A stretch of DNA of 64,000 nucleotides from Hyphomicrobiaceae bacterium. Lineage in GTDB: Bacteria > Pseudomonadota > Alphaproteobacteria > Rhizobiales > Hyphomicrobiaceae. The position numbers and the translations under genes were made by a program. The first letter of the stretch is position 1, and every line of letters begins with the position of its first letter. The stretch lies in contig JAWKWE010000004.1 in the NCBI GenBank assembly GCA_041397645.1, forward strand, positions 1,302,001 through 1,366,000, given 5' to 3'. This document shows, piece by piece, positions 63,017 to 64,000 of the stretch. A model generated the notes under the pieces. That model ran no database searches and was not told where the DNA came from. It saw only the letters and a program-made list of their open reading frames with translations.

Positions 63017-63967
63017 TCATTCCCATTCCAGCTCAGCAAAGGCTGCCGTTACGTTTCGCACATGAAACTCGTCAGCCAGCAGCCAATTATCCTTTTCGGA
63101 CGCGCCTGCCGTTTTGGTCGCTTCAGTCAGTGTCTTATTATCTTTTATCATGGCACGAACATCTTCCGCGATACTTCGGAGGTATCGTTCTAAAGGGTCG
63201 AGGCTGTCGGGCCAGGACATGCTCGCTGGTCCATGACCCGGCACGACGCGGGCGGCCGGCTCCTTGCGCAGGACGTCTATAAGCGCCAGCCAGCCAACGA
63301 TCGAACCGTCGAGCGTAGGGATGTGCTTGGAGAAAAGAAGATCGCCGGCGATCAAAGTGCCTGTCGACTTGTCGAAAATCGTGAGGTCGTTGTCTGTATG
63401 CGCGGTGGGGCGTGGAACGAGCGTTATAATGCGTTCGCCTAAATCGATGTCGCGCGGTTCTTTCACGTGTTCGGTCGGAAGGATGATCTCGCTTCCTGCA
63501 AATTCGTCTTCGCCGATAAGCCGCCGGTTGTTCTTGAGATAGTTGTCTGCCCGCGCGGCCAGTCCGCGCGCCATTTTGTAATGAGCGACAAACGTCGCTT
63601 TTTCAGCAACGAACGGCGCATTTCCGAAAACGTGGTCGGGATGCATGTGGGTGTTGATGACGTATCGGATCGGTTTGTCTGTGATGGCGCGGATCGCGGC
63701 GAGAAAGCCGCGTCCGACCATCGCGCTGCCGCCGGTGTCGACGATCGCCACGGCATCTTTGCCGATAATAAGGCTCATGTTGGAGATATCTCCGGCATTT
63801 GCCGGTGAGACGAGTTCATAGGCGCCTTGGTGGACAAACAGACCGGGTGCCACCTCGACCATCCTCAGCTCCCGCGCCTCCGCCATTGACACGCGCGGGA
63901 GCCAGGGGACAGCCGCCAAAGCCGCAGCTCCGGCGAGAAAATTCTTACGTGTCAATTCGTTAGGCAT
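63017..63967 (-). CDS. Quinoprotein-relay zinc metallo-beta-lactamase-fold hydrolase
   Basis: 316-residue exported metallohydrolase. N-terminal TRKNFLAGAAALAAVPWLPRVSMA looks like a Tat-type signal (RKxFL). Metal ligands are all present: His107, His109, Asp111 and His112 in NTHMHPDHVFG, His190, Asp209 in IAGDLLF, and His245 in PGHGP. This is a complete MBL dizinc site. Related proteins (quinoprotein relay system zinc metallohydrolases, SoxH-like) occur with SoxYZ-like carriers. The two carriers downstream in the same direction are presumably its substrates or partners. Only 33 bases of the window lie beyond its start. Confidence 0.88.
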   Translation of the reverse strand: MPNELTRKNFLAGAAALAAVPWLPRVSMAEARELRMVEVAPGLFVHQGAYELVSPANAGDISNMSLIIGKDAVAIVDTGGSAMVGRGFLAAIRAITDKPIRYVINTHMHPDHVFGNAPFVAEKATFVAHYKMARGLAARADNYLKNNRRLIGEDEFAGSEIILPTEHVKEPRDIDLGERIITLVPRPTAHTDNDLTIFDKSTGTLIAGDLLFSKHIPTLDGSIVGWLALIDVLRKEPAARVVPGHGPASMSWPDSLDPLERYLRSIAEDVRAMIKDNKTLTEATKTAGASEKDNWLLADEFHVRNVTAAFAELEWE

Positions 63968-64000
63968 GTATGCTCATTCCATGATCTGCAGTTGTGATCC

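Noticed and set aside
1..64000. Mobile elements, phage, CRISPR, tRNA
   Set aside because: No transposase, integrase, regularly spaced repeat array or tRNA-like sequence was recognised on either strand by eye; a tRNA scan was not possible.

Overview
The window looks like chromosomal DNA of a methylotrophic alphaproteobacterium, most likely a Hyphomicrobium-type member of the Hyphomicrobiales (order-level call fairly firm, genus an inference). The reasons are the fhcBADC genes of tetrahydromethanopterin-linked C1 oxidation, a periplasmic quinoprotein-associated relay cluster, sarcosine oxidase, a MoxYX-like two-component pair and a cbb3 oxidase operon, all in GC-rich DNA with alphaproteobacterial gene orders. 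I saw no tRNA, rRNA, insertion sequence, integrase or CRISPR array.

Layout. 1-5.4 kb: heterotetrameric sarcosine oxidase genes soxB-soxD-soxA (soxA cut by the left edge, soxG outside), divergent from a LysR regulator. 5.4-7.5 kb: sensor kinase and NarL-type response regulator, overlapping by ATGA. 7.5-16.1 kb: ccoNOQP-ccoGHIS plus a SafE-like gene, read leftward from a promoter region with an FNR/FixK box. 16.4-23.5 kb: a glutamine-synthetase-like gamma-glutamyl-polyamine ligase divergent from potFGHI-puuB. 23.6-26.9 kb: TorF-like porin, Lrp/AsnC regulator, alanine dehydrogenase, small acidic-tailed membrane protein. 27.0-43.2 kb: a 13-gene leftward run for polyamine, GABA, beta-alanine and perhaps cadaverine breakdown (spuC-puuD-puuA-puuC-gabD-potD-potB-potC-potA-gcdH-gabT-aminotransferase-mmsA), with a divergent TetR regulator and then an ethanolamine-type permease. 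46-50 kb: partial Flp/Tad pilus genes (TPR lipoprotein, cpaB, cpaC, small lipoprotein). 50.4-53.3 kb: two exported pentapeptide-repeat proteins around a secreted VWA protein, and a small cysteine-containing exported protein. 53.5-58.2 kb: fhcBADC. 58.4-64 kb: periplasmic cluster with an MxaD-like protein, a YVTN beta-propeller, two coupled unknown exported proteins, two tandem SoxYZ-like carriers and a zinc metallohydrolase.

How it works together. Polyamines enter by two ABC transporters. They are gamma-glutamylated (two ligases), oxidised (PuuB, PuuC), hydrolysed (PuuD) or directly transaminated (SpuC) to GABA or beta-alanine, then fed through GabT/GabD to succinate and the omega-aminotransferase/MmsA to acetyl-CoA. 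N-methyl C1 groups arrive through sarcosine oxidase, and C1 units are oxidised by the Fhc complex. The last cluster probably supports a periplasmic PQQ dehydrogenase encoded elsewhere. The best candidates for undescribed biology are that relay cluster with its two orphan coupled proteins, and the exported pentapeptide-repeat/VWA group.
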